The translations under genes were made by a program, and so were the position numbers. Source: Acephala macrosclerotiorum (lineage: Eukaryota; Ascomycota; Leotiomycetes; Helotiales; Mollisiaceae). From it: a DNA stretch of 64,000 nucleotides. Positions 21,445 through 35,166 of the stretch are shown here, one piece after another. The notes beneath the pieces are model-generated. The model ran no database searches, was not told the DNA's origin, and worked only from the letters and a program-made list of their open reading frames with translations. The DNA is taken from NCBI GenBank assembly GCA_014904845.1, contig MU119232.1, positions 124,001-188,000 on the forward strand, written 5' to 3'. The number at the start of each line of letters is the position of its first letter. The first letter of the stretch is position 1.

Positions 21445-22410
21445 TTATTTCCGTCTTGTCAACGTTCGACTCTCTGACTTTGACGTTTCAATCTCTCTCA
21501 TTGCTCGTTCAGCCTGCAGTGCGGTCTCTCTTGTTGACTCGTCCAAAGACTCATCACTCGAAATCTCCAGCAACCTCTCTCTCCAAAAGGCCCATCTCAT
21601 ATCCTGCGTAGCTCCTATACCCAGCCTGTAATTCCAAATACCACCCTCACGCATAAGAATCCCGGGGCCCGGATTGCCATCCCGCTTACCCCACGCCGGG
21701 TCACACCAAATATTAGACCCCGCAATGATTAGCCACACAGCAGCAGCTTCTCCATACTCTCTACCACCTTTTCGAAACTCAAGTCCGTCACTGATAGTCC
21801 AAAGAGCGAAATCTTCGAGCCAATCGTCAAGTGGCTCGACTGGGGTGAGGCGCTGTTGATGGCTCAAGTGGGCTAGGAAGCGATTGAGGTTTACTCATGC
21901 TCTTTGGGCTGCTTCCCGAGTCCCGTATTCGTGGACAAAATTCTGGGGACCCTTCAGTTGTCAACTTACTTTTTCGGTTTGTATTTGATGCCATTGTACT
22001 CACCGTTCCATAGATCTCTCGCTTTCCACCCAAATCCCTTCAAGTCCTTGAAAGTACTGTACTAGCCATTTCTTCGCTGTATTCATTCTCTTCAAAATTG
22101 TAATTCGCCAGCGCAAACACCAAGTCCACCAATCGTCCATGAGAGAAATTGCTAGATGTCGACATGGCAGCGGAGTAGATAATATTCGAAAAGTAATACC
22201 ACGCATCCTCGAGAGATTGTCCGGACTAGACCAATTGATTAACGGTTGCCTCTATCACTGCGTCTTCTAGGTTTGAAGAGTTTTGCATGAGATCGTCTAG
22301 GAATGCTATGCGATTTTCTTGGAAGTGGTCGATTCGCCTGGTGTGCCGGTGTTGTTGAGGACGTTGGTTCTGATGAGTGCGCGTTGCTTGGTTACCCAGT
22401 CTGAAGGCAT
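21445..22410 (-). pseudogene. DUF3632-type fungal protein gene, disabled
   Basis: From ATG 22410 the frame reads FLDDLMQNSSNLEDAVIEATVNQLV, then TAG at 22226-22228, then in the same frame SGQSLEDAWYYFSNIIYSAA and RLVDLVFALANYNF. After a frame change near 22070 come FGWKARDLWNG and EYGTREAAQRA. A TGA at 21895-21897 stands exactly where the family has Trp (RA*VNLNRFLAHLS), followed by DDWLEDFALWTISDGLE and AAAVWLIIAGSNIW up to the natural stop at 21445. This is the block order of DUF3632, an uncharacterised fungal family often found in multiple copies. Both nonsense codons can be read as TGG changed to TAG/TGA. Confidence 0.7.
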
Positions 22411-23618
22411 GGTTGCCTCTTCTCCCCACATTTGATTTGGATTTGAGGTTTTATAGTGTTCATGTGATTGGTGTTGAAGTTGCAGCTTCAAGTGTTGCCG
22501 TTATGTCGATGTCGAAGTGGCTACCCCATTACCTCGCGTTAGAAATTCCAATCGTGACTCTCGATCGCCTGGTTTGATAATAGAGTTGGAATTGACAAGA
22601 TAGTATGGCTTCGGAATTCCCATACTTTGGGTTCGACCAAAAAATAGAATGGCCCTGAACAACCTGCAAGTTACAAGTCAGGGGCCGCCCGTGCTGGGTT
22701 TCGGTGTTGCCGCCGCGTTTGAGCCTTTTTGTATCACAAACCGCATTCTCCTAGATTATGAGGTAGTCTACATTACTTGCAGCCCCATAAGATGTTTCAG
22801 TAATCTCTATGCTTGTAAATGGAAGCCCAATATAAAGACTCAGTTCGTATCGGCTGGCCCGATAGGATTTTGCGGCTAGTGCGAAGAAGGGGGGTGGGTA
22901 TGAGCAGTGCTTTTGACGACACACACGGGTGTGGATTCGTATTTGTTGTTTGTTAACTATGCTAGTGCTTAAGCATGAATAGAAAGGGGAGGAGGGGATC
23001 CAGAGGAATGTGTTGTGGGCAGAACTTCGGGTTGTATTGAGTGGAGGAAAAGGGGGAGCTGGGCTTGAATTCTTAGAGCAGGCTCGAAGGACAACACGGA
23101 TTGTAGCCTCCATCCTTTAAACCATATCCCTGTGGGATAATCGATAAAGGGAGATGCATTCGAGTTCTTCAAGTCCGAGTCAAGCGAGCTCCTAAAAGGA
23201 GGTCGACTAGCCACGTGAGCCTCGAGAAAAACGATTCGTTTCGGTCCACAGAAAGTTCTAATGTAGCACTGGTATGCTCAAATTTCAACTTTCACACACC
23301 TGCACCTTTTTCTAACATCAACAGCTTATCTGGGATCAACAACCTCCAAACTACGCCGCATTCGCGCCTCACGCCTTACAGCATGCATACTGGTGCCTAC
23401 AGGTGCCTAATCTGACTCCAGACCAGTCAACAAAAGCAACAAAACCAAGTACTCTCAAATCCTTTCTTAGCAACATATTAATAAAGTCGCATCAGGCTTC
23501 TCAAACACTAACCTGGTCCAAAACAGAGGATCAAAAAGATATCTATAACTCAAGCAGACATCTTCATCGATCTGAGCTCACCTAAGAAACAAGCAAAACA
23601 AAAGTTGACCTCCCAAAG
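22411..23618. other. Intergenic
   Basis: Only short frames without motifs on either strand; I see no RNA gene or repeat. Confidence 0.4.
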
Positions 23619-24232
23619 ATGTCAGATGGCTCTTTCCACTCAGGCGTCTGGGACGCAACATCCAAACGTCCCATCGTAGACGGAAAGTTCGAACACCCCA
23701 TCACCGGAGCACTCACTCCCGCAACGTAAGCCTTATCCCCTTTCCACCCTCATCTTCCCACACGTCCCTAGAGAAAATTCAAAACAAGTCTCTCTCCCGA
23801 CATCAAGAGGAAAACTAACCCCAGAACTCCGAGTCCAGAGGAGATCGATATTGCGGCCCACCGGACATTGATATCTTGATCACTAACATTCATGAATCTG
23901 GAGGTACTGAATCCTCTCCTCCTCCCAATCATCCTTTTTGCGGACATTTGTTGTACGGACGAGGGAAAATATTAATTGCTTTTTTTTATTTTATTTTTTA
24001 TGAACATACAGATCCGCTCGTCCCTTCCCACTTGAGAAAGTCCTCTGGCAAGTGATGAAAGTAGTGAATGAGGAGGGATTAGAGGTACACAGTTTGAATG
24101 CGGGAAGTTATGGGGTGACGTTGGTGTTGGCGCATGAATTTAAAGAGGGGAAGGGCAAGGGATTCAGGGAGGTGGCCGATATGATGAGTAATGGGCTTTG
24201 GGAGGAGGATGAGGAAAAGGAGGAGGGGTGAG
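23619..24232 (+). pseudogene. Possible small gene or relic of unknown function
   Basis: Exon-like segment 23619-23725 (MSDGSFHSGVWDATSKRP, EHPITGALTPA) ends at a good GTAAG site. A GT-AG intron to 23824 joins it to SPEEIDIAAHRTLIS and a stop at 23877-23879, giving a 53-aa product. Farther on, 24010-24232 carries a convincing coding texture (FPLEKVLWQVMKVVNEEGLEVHSLNAGSYGVTLVLAHEF, with an acidic tail) ending at a TGA. I found no splice combination that joins all three in one frame, so this is either two exons with a broken join or a decayed gene. Function not recognised. Confidence 0.3.
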
Positions 24233-24580
24233 ATAAGGGATGAGCTGAATCAATTACGAGTAACAAATGGTACTGAGGGAAAGCAAAATAGAAAGTCGAT
24301 TAAAGGGATAGCATTTGCTTCGCTGTCCATCACTTGTTTGTCTCGTCCTGGGTAAGCATGGACATCAAGAATACTGTGGATGATCCAGAGACACTGGAAC
24401 TCTGGACTTCGGCGAGCTCAGGGGAGTAAAAGCCAGACAGTATTCTCAAGTTCAAAGAACCACTCATCTGTGCCAACAAAACTCAGTTCAGCTCATCGCA
24501 AATCCATCTCTGATCATTTCCTCGTGTGCGAAACTTTTGCTACTCATCTCTGTGTCTCAAATCTTCGCCTTTCCCGGTAG

Positions 24581-26351
<1,771 letters not shown>

Positions 26352-27534
26352 TGTTACGGTTGTGTTTAGTTATCCTCTAGAAAGAATTGAGTCCAAGGTT
26401 TTGTACTTGAGATGGAGGGGCTGAGATATGTTGGTCGTTACTTTGCTTTTTCGACTGTGGTTCTGGTACCTGCGTCTCCGGAGACTGGCAGATTTGGTAG
26501 GTCCTAAGTTGGTGTAGAGGATTGGAAGTCTTAAATTCTGTTGTTCATAATCACCTGTTAGCAAAATTCTCCTGTTGCGGTCCGATTGCAGCTCTGCCAG
26601 CTTCTCGCTGTTCACACCTCAAGGTGCCCCGCTTTCTGGGACATCATCCCACCAGCTCCCTCACCACCCAGCATCATCGCATTCAAGCAGTAGATAGCAT
26701 GTACCTTTCAATTGCAGAAATTCAATCGCTTGCAGACTTCGCAGAAGTAGTTGAGATGTTCTGAGGGTTTATGAAGAAGAGAAGATCAGATGTTGTTGAC
26801 GAGGAGGTTATGACGTCCCCTGGCAATCCCACCATTTCGTCCATCCCACCTCTAGCGTCGTTTTGGCCAAAGTGCCCAATCCGAGACCTCCGCTGGAGTC
26901 GAGACCGTTCTGATGAGTGAGCATTGTGCATTTTAGATGGACACTTCTCCAGGGAAATTAATGGAGCTATGCAGAAGTAGCAAATCATGTATCCAATGTA
27001 TGTGATGGTTCAAAGTAATAAGCTTGTTAGTCATAATCAATCTCTCAAGATCTGCATCCGAGATGCGATGCTGCAGAGCGGAGCGGAGATATAAACCTCA
27101 CTCCAGCTGTTGCTCTTGAATCCAAGAGCTTATAAATGTACCCAAGCTTCCGGTGCTTTGTTATATCACTTCTAAGCGCCATGATTTTGGTCTGAAAATG
27201 CATCTCTATTCATTTTTGCGCCGCAACGAACGCTTCAGTACCTTCAGTTCGTCATCGTAGGAAGGTAGGTACCACTCAAACAATTCAATTCCCTTCAACG
27301 CCCGCCACTCTGACAATTCCAACCATGATCAATCAACGTCCCATCTATCGACGGAGAATGATCGAGATCAAGATGTAAAAAGACGAAAATAGCTCGCTCC
27401 ACTCCCGCCCTGAAACAAACCTGCCACGTCTGGTGCAGATCTGACAGCCCCTGAAGCATCGGTGTAATACGAACGAAAAATACTTCAAATCATCCACTCG
27501 TTAAGCGTCAATTGTCCTAGCGGTCGTGGTACAT
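26352..27534. other. Intergenic between pgi1 and sch9
   Basis: 5' flank of pgi1 and 3' flank of the kinase gene. No supported gene. Confidence 0.5.
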
Positions 27535-29759
27535 TTATCTGTCCTGTACACTACCCACGAATGAAGGGTCCTTGATACTGCCACCAGCATCACCGAGTCC
27601 AGCTACAGGGCGGTTGTACGACCAACCTATTCATCAAAATCAGTCGCTACCTTTGAATGTCTCAAGAGAGAAAATGAATATCTTACCAGAGAACTGCTGC
27701 TGCATAGTTTGCGACAGGACAGGGCCATCGACGTAGGAGTCGGCTGGTGCCTCTTGTGTGAATTCAACGTCAAAGTTCTTGGTGTCGAGAGCGTCGGTCT
27801 TGGGAAGGTTAGCATTAGACAAAGGATAGCAATAGAATCCGGTGTAGGGCAGACGTACCACATTGGGCTTGAATGTAGGCTCGTACTTTCGTTGAAGAAG
27901 CTTGCGCCAGTCGATACTGTGGAAGAAGGGGTGGGCCTTGATCTCAGATGCACCGTTGGCGCCGAGTCTTTGATCTGGCTTGCGATTGAGAAGCTTGGTG
28001 AGGAGGTCCTTGGCGGATGGAGGAACGATCTCTTGACCAGGGAAATGGAGAGGTTCCGACAAGATCTTGCGGTACATCTCGTTGGTGTTCTCATCGTAGA
28101 ATGGTGGTAATCCTGTCAACATCTCGTAGAGGAGAACGCCAAGAGTCCACCAATCCACAGTCTTAGTGTAACCTTGTCCCAGCAACAACTCGGGAGCAAG
28201 ATATTCGGGAGTACCGCAGAAGGTGTTTGTACGATCCTCATCCTTCATATCCAACTTGCAGAGACCGAAATCGCAAAGAGCAATGTGACCTGAGTAATCC
28301 AAAAGGATATTTTCAGGCTTCAAATCTCGGTAGATGACATTGAAGCCGTGCAAACACTCCAACGCACATAGAAGCTCTGCAGTGTAGAATCTTGACCGAT
28401 TGATATCGAATCTTTGCTCCTTTTGAAGGTGGTGGAAGAGCTCTCCGCCGTTGACGAAAGCCAGAACGAAGTATAGCTTCTCTGGCGACTGGAAGGTAAA
28501 CTTGAGAGGTACGATAAAAGGGTTGTTAATTTGTGACAGGACTGATCGTTCGGCTAGGGTGTGTGCGACTTCTGATCGGGAGATGATGTGTGCTTTTCGG
28601 ATCGTCTTCAAGGCGTAGATTCGCTGGGTATCCTTCTTCTTGACTTGCATGACCTTTCCAAAACTGCCCTTTCCAACCACCTTCAACAGCTCAAAATCTT
28701 CAATCTTTAACGATCGCGTTCGGTTCTCGATGTATTCCACGCCAATACGGATCTTGCCAGTGCCGAATTGGACCTCAACCCATTCTGCTCCCGAGTGGCC
28801 AAGAGCTTGTTCCTGCTTTTGCCATTCTGCTTGTGCCTTTTCCTTGTCCTTCTTGCCTAATTTCGGGTCCTCGACGTACTGGTGCTTCTCCTCGAATCGT
28901 GGGTTGATCCGCGCAACGCCCAAGAAAATATCTTGTGTTCTGCCAGCTCCTGGACCTGCATTTGGGTTTCGTAGGTAGAGATGCACAGCAAGTTCTGTTA
29001 CTCTCGAAACATCGAACTTGTACTGTGTGTTATCTCCAGCCCATAATGGGTTCTCAGGTGTACCTGCTACCGCATTGACGAAGACCTGCAACTTATCGAA
29101 ATCGAGAAGAGCGTAAGGAAGGTATTTTGAGGAGATTCGGCCGTGATTTGTGGGTACCCCGCCGAAGCCACCACCAGATGTCTGCGGTCGTGCGCTGTTC
29201 ACATATGAGCCTGCAATACTGCCCTGCTGTTGTGAAGAGCCAGGTCGGACTGAGCCAGCCACGCCAAAGCCATTTCCTTGTGATAATGAGTTTTGATGGT
29301 TCGAGGTGTTGAATATTTGCTTGTATTGGTCGGGGAGTGAGAAGCCGGATCCTTCATGCAACGTGACAATGAGAATACCGGGTCGTGGAGGAGCAGGAGG
29401 TTGGGTTGCAATGAGCTCAGAAGCAGCTACAAATGTCAGTCCAATGTCCCAGATCCCGCGGTTCTTAGCGCCGTACCTATTCCATTGTCATTGAGAGTCG
29501 TAGAACTGCTGTTTATGCTAGCCTTCTCGCCATTATCCTTGGGATCTGGGGTGATTGTAGAGGTCGACGTAGACCGTGAGAACGCGTTCGAGATGGGATT
29601 CAAGTGCGTCTCCTTGAGTTCTGTATTGGCGCGTCAGTACAGGTTTCCGAACTCTCCTCGAATGTTCCAGCCACCGTGGATCAATGAAATGCCTCAAGAT
29701 CGGTTGTCCCATAGACTATGGCAGATGCGCAACTCACTCTTCGTTAACTTCCAAGACAT
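27535..29759 (-). CDS. sch9: SCH9-type AGC protein kinase with C2 domain
   Basis: Nutrient/TORC1-pathway Ser/Thr kinase. Five exons: 29759-29738, 29620-29477, 29426-27859, 27798-27687 and 27626-27535; product 645 aa. The 22-nt first exon MSWKLTK plus KLKETHLNP is the conserved Sch9 N-terminus. A C2-like region (about 65-290) precedes the kinase domain: GKGSFGKV at 307-314, catalytic Lys in YALKTIRK, YRDLKPEN near 422, DFG at 441-443, and PDK1 site Thr in TNTFCGTPEY near 457. The tail has the AGC turn region and the hydrophobic motif QQQFSGWSYN, split by the last intron at FSG. It is divergent from ada2, sharing a 1.14-kb upstream region. Confidence 0.95.
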
Positions 29760-30899
29760 GTTGTAGGTGGTCGTGGAATGCTACCGTCCCAAGGATGTAT
29801 GGAGGATGACAAGGTGTTGGTAATCGGTGGTTCTTCAAATGCGGTGAACCAAGTTTCCAAGTGTAGGCGTGCCCCGCCAAAAGGATGCGAGCTGTTTACC
29901 CGCGATGGTGACGACAATCGAATTTGTGAGGATTCTTGGATGTCGATAATATGTCGTTGTAATATCGAGAATGACCCAGGGGGTTAGGGAGATTTATTGG
30001 TGCTGTGGATTACGAAAGGAGGAGGCGCAAGAGATGGATGCTGTTGCAAGTCAGGTCGTGGTGAGTGGCTCAGCAGTGTCCAAGAGGACCCTGGAAATTT
30101 CGGGCAAGGCGGAGTTAGAGTCACGTGAACAACGTGCATAAAGCAATACGAGGTCAACACGAGCTGGAAAGGGAGGGAATGTTCCAAGAGAGGCAGTTCA
30201 TTTACATGTTTCATAGAGGAGCATAGAAAGAGTTAAGCTGAAGTGTCGTGGTCGTTGTGTTTCATCCAATATCAAAAAATGTCAATATCTTGTCCCTCCA
30301 ATCCTGGGACAATGAGCCTTTGTATGCTGGTCTACCATGCAAAGAAACTTGAAAAGTTTTCAATATGAGATATTTAATTTGTCCATGGGTGCATCACTAT
30401 ATAGAAGGCCCAGATAGGCTTGACGGTCCCTTCTCCTCTGGATGAGGAGTGTTGATAGTTCCAGCCAGGCTTTGCATGAGTATATGGATGGCACCTCAGC
30501 ACCAATGCTGTCATCAACATTTGATGTCTGGTCTGTATAGCCGGATCACTCGTACTCGCATCAGTCTCGATATTTTTTCCCACGGTAACTCTATCTCTAT
30601 CTCCCATAAACTTAAAGCATCAGCTTCCCTAAAGTTTGGATACTAGATCGTCCCAATACAGCCTAGTGTGCTTCTCCACGAACTTGCGCCACTGGCCATC
30701 GGGTAATCAAGATCTCAGGGGACCGACAGCAACAGATCAGCCACGCCATATCGTCATCACTACCTTGTGTCCAGAAGGTTGTTGGGAGTACGAGGGGCTA
30801 CCGATCAGTGTGCCGAGAGTCTGACGTTGGTTTGGAGATCAAGACATCTGTGAAGGTCCTCAGGGGCGCATAGGCACCGACGAGGGGGTCGACATCAGC
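29760..30899. promoter_or_regulatory. Shared upstream region of sch9 and ada2
   Basis: 1.14 kb between the two divergent start codons. It holds a TCACGTGA-like E-box at about 30121-30128. No gene is recognised within it. Confidence 0.5.
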
Positions 30900-32507
30900 A
30901 TGGGCGTCATCCGCAAGAAGACTGCCACTCGCGGCGGTGAGGGGGGAGTCAAGTATGTCTGCGATGTTTGTTCTGCAGATATCACATCCACAGTAAGTCG
31001 TTTCATACTCTTGGGGATATTGGGAACATCCAGTCTCTTGGTAGACAATTGCTAACGCGCCTAGGTCCGGATAAGATGTGCACACAGCGCATGCAACGAA
31101 TACGATCTCTGTGTACTATGCTTTTCCCAGGGAGAATCTACACATAACCACAACCCGGCGACACATCCATTCCAAGTCATCGAGCAAAATTCCGTCCCCA
31201 TATATGACAAGAACTGGGGCGCAGATGAGGAGCTTTTGTTGCTGGAGGGAGCCGAGATATATGGTCTCGGCTCGTGGGCAGACATAGCAGACCACATCGG
31301 TGGATATCGGAACAAGGATGAAGTTAGGGCCCACTACCAAAAGATATATCTCGACAGTCCGAACTTCCCATTACCTCTACGAGCAAGTCCAAACGATCTG
31401 GAGCTTCTAAACGAAATACCCAGGGAGGAGTTTCAAGCGAGGAAGAAGAGGAGAATCGAGGATAGGAAGGAGGCAGCTAAGAATGCTCCTCCTGCTACGC
31501 CGAAGAAGAAGCCTACGGCCAGTGTTCCAGCATGTCACGAAGTTCAAGGATATATGCCGGGCAGATTAGAATTCGAGACGGAGCACGCCAACGAAGCAGA
31601 AGAGGCAGTCCAGCATATGCAATTCGACCCTGGAGATGGTCTCAATCCACGAACGGGCGAGTTGGAGCCAGAGATGGAGCTTAAGATGACGGTCATGGAC
31701 ATCTACAACTCACGCCTCACGCAGCGAGCAGAAAGGAAGAAGGTTATATTCGAACACAACCTTCTCGACTACCGGAAGAATGCCGCATTGGATAAGAAGC
31801 GTACCAAAGAAGAGAGGGATCTGCTAAACAAGGCAAAGCCATTTGCTCGAATGATGAACCATGACGATTACCAAGATTTCTGCAATGGTCTCATCGAGGA
31901 GCACAACCTACGTCAAGCGGTGGCACAACTACAAGATTGGCGCAGTATGAAGATAGGATCTCTGGAGGAGGGGCAGAAGTACGAGCAGGAAAAGATCGCT
32001 CGAGCACAGAAGGCCCAACCGATGGGCTCACTCGACCGAGAAAGATTTGCAAGCTCACAGCGTACCAAGGCTCCACCCGTTATCGAGACACCTTCCGGAG
32101 CTGCAGCTTTTGTGGCACCCGACCTTGATATCCGTCCAAACCCTTCTCCTCGAGACAAGAGCGTCCCAGACAAGGTCCTCACAAATGGCCATGCGAATGG
32201 TACCGTTACACCCGCGAAGCAGAGATACCAGATACCTCCCCTCGCAGGCGTTTCACCGATATCTCTTTCACAAGAAAACATTGCCGACGCTCATCTGCTG
32301 ACAGAAGAGGAGAGAGAGCTTTGCGAAAAGCTTCGACTCCATCCCAAACCATACTTAGTGACCAAAGAAGCTATTATGAAGGAGGCCCTGAAAGGAGATG
32401 GAAAGCTGAAGAAGAAGCAGGTGAAGGAGCTTACGAGTTTGGAGAATCAGAAGGGGAGCAGATTATTCGATTTCTTCGTTGTGCATGGTTGGCTTGGCAA
32501 GGCATAG
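30900..32507 (+). CDS. ada2: SAGA/ADA complex adaptor Ada2
   Basis: Subunit that activates the Gcn5 histone acetyltransferase in nuclear SAGA. Two exons, 30900-30992 and 31065-32507, split by a GTAAGT...CTAACGCGCCTAG intron; product 511 aa, normal for the family. ZZ zinc finger at about residues 20-75 ([12 protein letters not shown], then [21 protein letters not shown] with His pair), SANT domain about 80-130 ([21 protein letters not shown]), the Ada2 motifs [33 protein letters not shown] and DYRKN, and a C-terminal SWIRM domain ([21 protein letters not shown] ... [15 protein letters not shown]). The intron interrupts the ZZ finger. Confidence 0.95.
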
Positions 32508-33321
32508 GGCGGTGTTTTCAGGAGGATAATCATTTATACCTGTAGGTCTTTGTATTGGTAGGGTTGGGCTAGTTCTGCTGGTTTGGCCGGCTGAACATAT
32601 TTGCGTTGCGCTGGTGGGTCGGCGTTCTCGTGATAGAGCAGAGCGCTCGAAGCATAAATACAACTTTTTCAATCTCCCAACGATCCCCGGGCATTCGATT
32701 TCCTCGAGGAATACCTTCGTCCGTCAAGAGCATGACGCCAGACTGAATGCATTGTCCCAGCCTCTTGGGCTGTCAAGTAACGCTTGGGACATTGAGAAAC
32801 GCTGCACAAGTGGCACATTCATATGTATCAATTCCCCGACCTTTGTATCCAACACAAGGCCGCGGCGTCAGTGACAGCTTTCGATGTCTTGCTCGCTTGG
32901 TGATTGGTTTTGCTAACCTCCTTAATTGTCGCAGGGTTAAGCTTGTTTCGATTCTCGCGAGGATGTTTGACCATCAACCAACCACCTTCAAACAGATGCG
33001 CGTTCAAGCTTTTCAGAAATGGGAGATCCATGCTGGAGAAAGCAGATCTGTGGGAAGTAATTGGTGGTGAGGTGCTCGATGTCTTGGCTCGAAATAGTTG
33101 GAGTTGAAACTGCGGCGAAACTTTATACATCATGATCGAGTGACCTCGTTCTGTTCTGATGCTTTGAGGGACTGCGAGTGTAGGCACCTGTACTTCTATC
33201 GTTATTTTGGTGTGCTGCCTCTTTACTGTTTCTTTTTCATCCCATTGGTTGGGCTTTTCGTCTGATCTTTTCTTCATTTTTTGATGAACGTTGACGTTTA
33301 CATTTATAATATACTTTAATC
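32508..33321. other. Intergenic
   Basis: Overlapping frames on both strands (for example 149 codons at 32828-33277 minus) lack any motif. I regard it as 3' and 5' flanking DNA. Confidence 0.4.
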
Positions 33322-35166
33322 ATGCCACGCACCGAGCAGCGAGAAGAGGAGAAGGGACACCTTGCACGATCTCATTCTCAACACACTTTGACGGACTCCT
33401 CGTCAATACGATCTTTTGCTTCCTCGTCCTCGACGTTAGCAAGCTCTCCTATTGTTCAAAATGACATCGACGACATCGACGACGACGACGACAATGACGA
33501 AAAGAACTTCGGCCTTCTCTCCCAAGACCCCTCTGCCGAATTCTCATCAATCCAACACCACCACCACCACCACCACCACCATCAACAATCATGGCGCAAA
33601 ACCCCTCTCACCCTCCACGGCCTCTCCTCTCTCATCTTCCTCCGCCTCCCTTTCGCCATCTTAAAACCATTATTACCATCATTCATCTTCACCTCCCCAC
33701 CCCGAACTCTCCACCCAACATCCTACCTCGACGGACTCCGCGGCGTCGCAGCACTAATCGTTTTCCTCGACCATTTCGTCCTAAACTGGTACTACGTCCT
33801 TCGAAATGGATACCTCAGTTCTCCTACTGATGTCTATTTCCTCCAACTCCCCATCATCCGCTTAATATTTGCCGGACGGGCCAGTGTTGGTGTATTCTTC
33901 GTCATCTCTGGCTTCGTGCTTTCACACAAACCCCTCAAACGAATTCGTTCAGGAGACAAAGCGGCAGTCTTGAGCACTCTCTCATCATCAGTTTTCCGAC
34001 GATCAATGCGCCTCTACATCCCCATCTTTGTCGGAACCTTCATCTCCATGAACCTCGCCTACAACCAATACTTCACCCCCGTCCCCGCGCGCGGGGAACC
34101 CATCCCTCCTATCCTGCCATCATACGAAGAGCAAGTACATCATTGGTGGCGCTACACCACAGAACTTATCTTCCCCTTCTGGGCTGGAGGGATCGATCCA
34201 AATAGAGCGTATGGACCCCCGTATAATGGCCATCTGTGGACGATTCCGATTGAGTTTTATGGGTCTATGGTGGTGTTTTTGACGGTGCTGGCGACGGCAG
34301 GAGCGAGGAGTGGTGGGTTGAGGATGGTTTTGATAGCGGGGGTTTGTGGGTGGGGGATGAAGAGGGGACGGTGGGATATCTTTTCTTTTTTGGGAGGAGT
34401 GGTGTTGGCAGAGTGGAGTTTGATGAGTTGTGCTGAGGGGAAGGGGGAGGAGGGGAGGTTGCCGAGTCATCGTGAGCGGTATGAGGATGAGGAAGAGGAA
34501 TCTTCGATTTCCAGCCTTACCACGCCATTACGAACAAGGATGTCCCGCGCTTTGCCAGCGTTGCTAAGACCGGTCTACACCCTCCGGAAACCGCTAAACA
34601 TTGGGTTACTTCTCCTAAGTCTCTACCTCCTCTCCTACGCTGGCGAATCACCCTCCCCAGGCATCTACCACCTCCCCCTCGTCCCTTACACACCCTTAAT
34701 CTGGGAACCCATCTCCCTCGGGCGCGAACACTTCTGGCTCTCCATCGGCTCCCTTCTCTTAATCTTCACCCTCGTCAACTCCCGTACCCTCCAACGTCCA
34801 TTCGAAACCACCTTCGCGCAGTATTTGGGAGATATCAGTTATAGTTTGTATATTGTGCATGGAATGGTACTTTTTACCTTGGGAACGTATATGCAGGAGA
34901 AATGGACAGGACAGGTTGGGGAGGATCAGTGGGTGGATAATGGGTTTGGGGAGTTAGTGGAGGCGGTTGTTAGGCTTGAGGTTGTGGAGCCTGAATCCTG
35001 GGGTTATTTTCGCGCGTGGGGGATGACGGGGGTTGTGGTGATGGTGGTGGGGTTTTGGGCGGCTGATCTGTTCTGGAGGTTTGTGGATCAGGGGGCGGTG
35101 AGGGGTGGACGGTGGGTTGAGGGTGCTTTTGTGGGGAGGGGGAGGGGGAGAGGGGAGGGGAGGTGA
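33322..35166 (+). CDS. Acyltransferase-3 family membrane protein, 614 aa
   Basis: Single-exon polytopic membrane protein of PF01757, enzymes that O-acetylate or acylate surface glycans, sterols or metabolites. After a low-complexity, Ser/Asp-rich cytosolic N-terminus with a nine-His tract (about residues 80-88), the family opening SYLDGLRGVAALIVFLDHF contains the putative catalytic His. Further signs: GRASVGVFFVISGFVLS, RRSMRLYIPIF, YNGHLWTIPIEFYGSM, and late helices ending FAQYLGDISYSLYIVHGMV. A charged loop (SHRERYEDEEEESS) separates two helix groups. The C-terminus is Gly/Arg-rich (GRGRGRGEGR). Substrate not predictable. Confidence 0.85.
   Translation: MPRTEQREEEKGHLARSHSQHTLTDSSSIRSFASSSSTLASSPIVQNDIDDIDDDDDNDEKNFGLLSQDPSAEFSSIQHHHHHHHHHQQSWRKTPLTLHGLSSLIFLRLPFAILKPLLPSFIFTSPPRTLHPTSYLDGLRGVAALIVFLDHFVLNWYYVLRNGYLSSPTDVYFLQLPIIRLIFAGRASVGVFFVISGFVLSHKPLKRIRSGDKAAVLSTLSSSVFRRSMRLYIPIFVGTFISMNLAYNQYFTPVPARGEPIPPILPSYEEQVHHWWRYTTELIFPFWAGGIDPNRAYGPPYNGHLWTIPIEFYGSMVVFLTVLATAGARSGGLRMVLIAGVCGWGMKRGRWDIFSFLGGVVLAEWSLMSCAEGKGEEGRLPSHRERYEDEEEESSISSLTTPLRTRMSRALPALLRPVYTLRKPLNIGLLLLSLYLLSYAGESPSPGIYHLPLVPYTPLIWEPISLGREHFWLSIGSLLLIFTLVNSRTLQRPFETTFAQYLGDISYSLYIVHGMVLFTLGTYMQEKWTGQVGEDQWVDNGFGELVEAVVRLEVVEPESWGYFRAWGMTGVVVMVVGFWAADLFWRFVDQGAVRGGRWVEGAFVGRGRGRGEGR
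33561..33590 (+). repeat. CAC/CAT trinucleotide tract (poly-His)
   Basis: About nine CAC/CAT codons in tandem inside the acyltransferase gene, encoding the His run in its cytosolic N-terminus. A typical site for length variation. Confidence 0.8.

Noticed and set aside
22620..22660. GGGTTCGACC resembling a tRNA T-loop
   Set aside because: No matching acceptor stem or anticodon arm at the right spacing; no tRNA gene found in the window.
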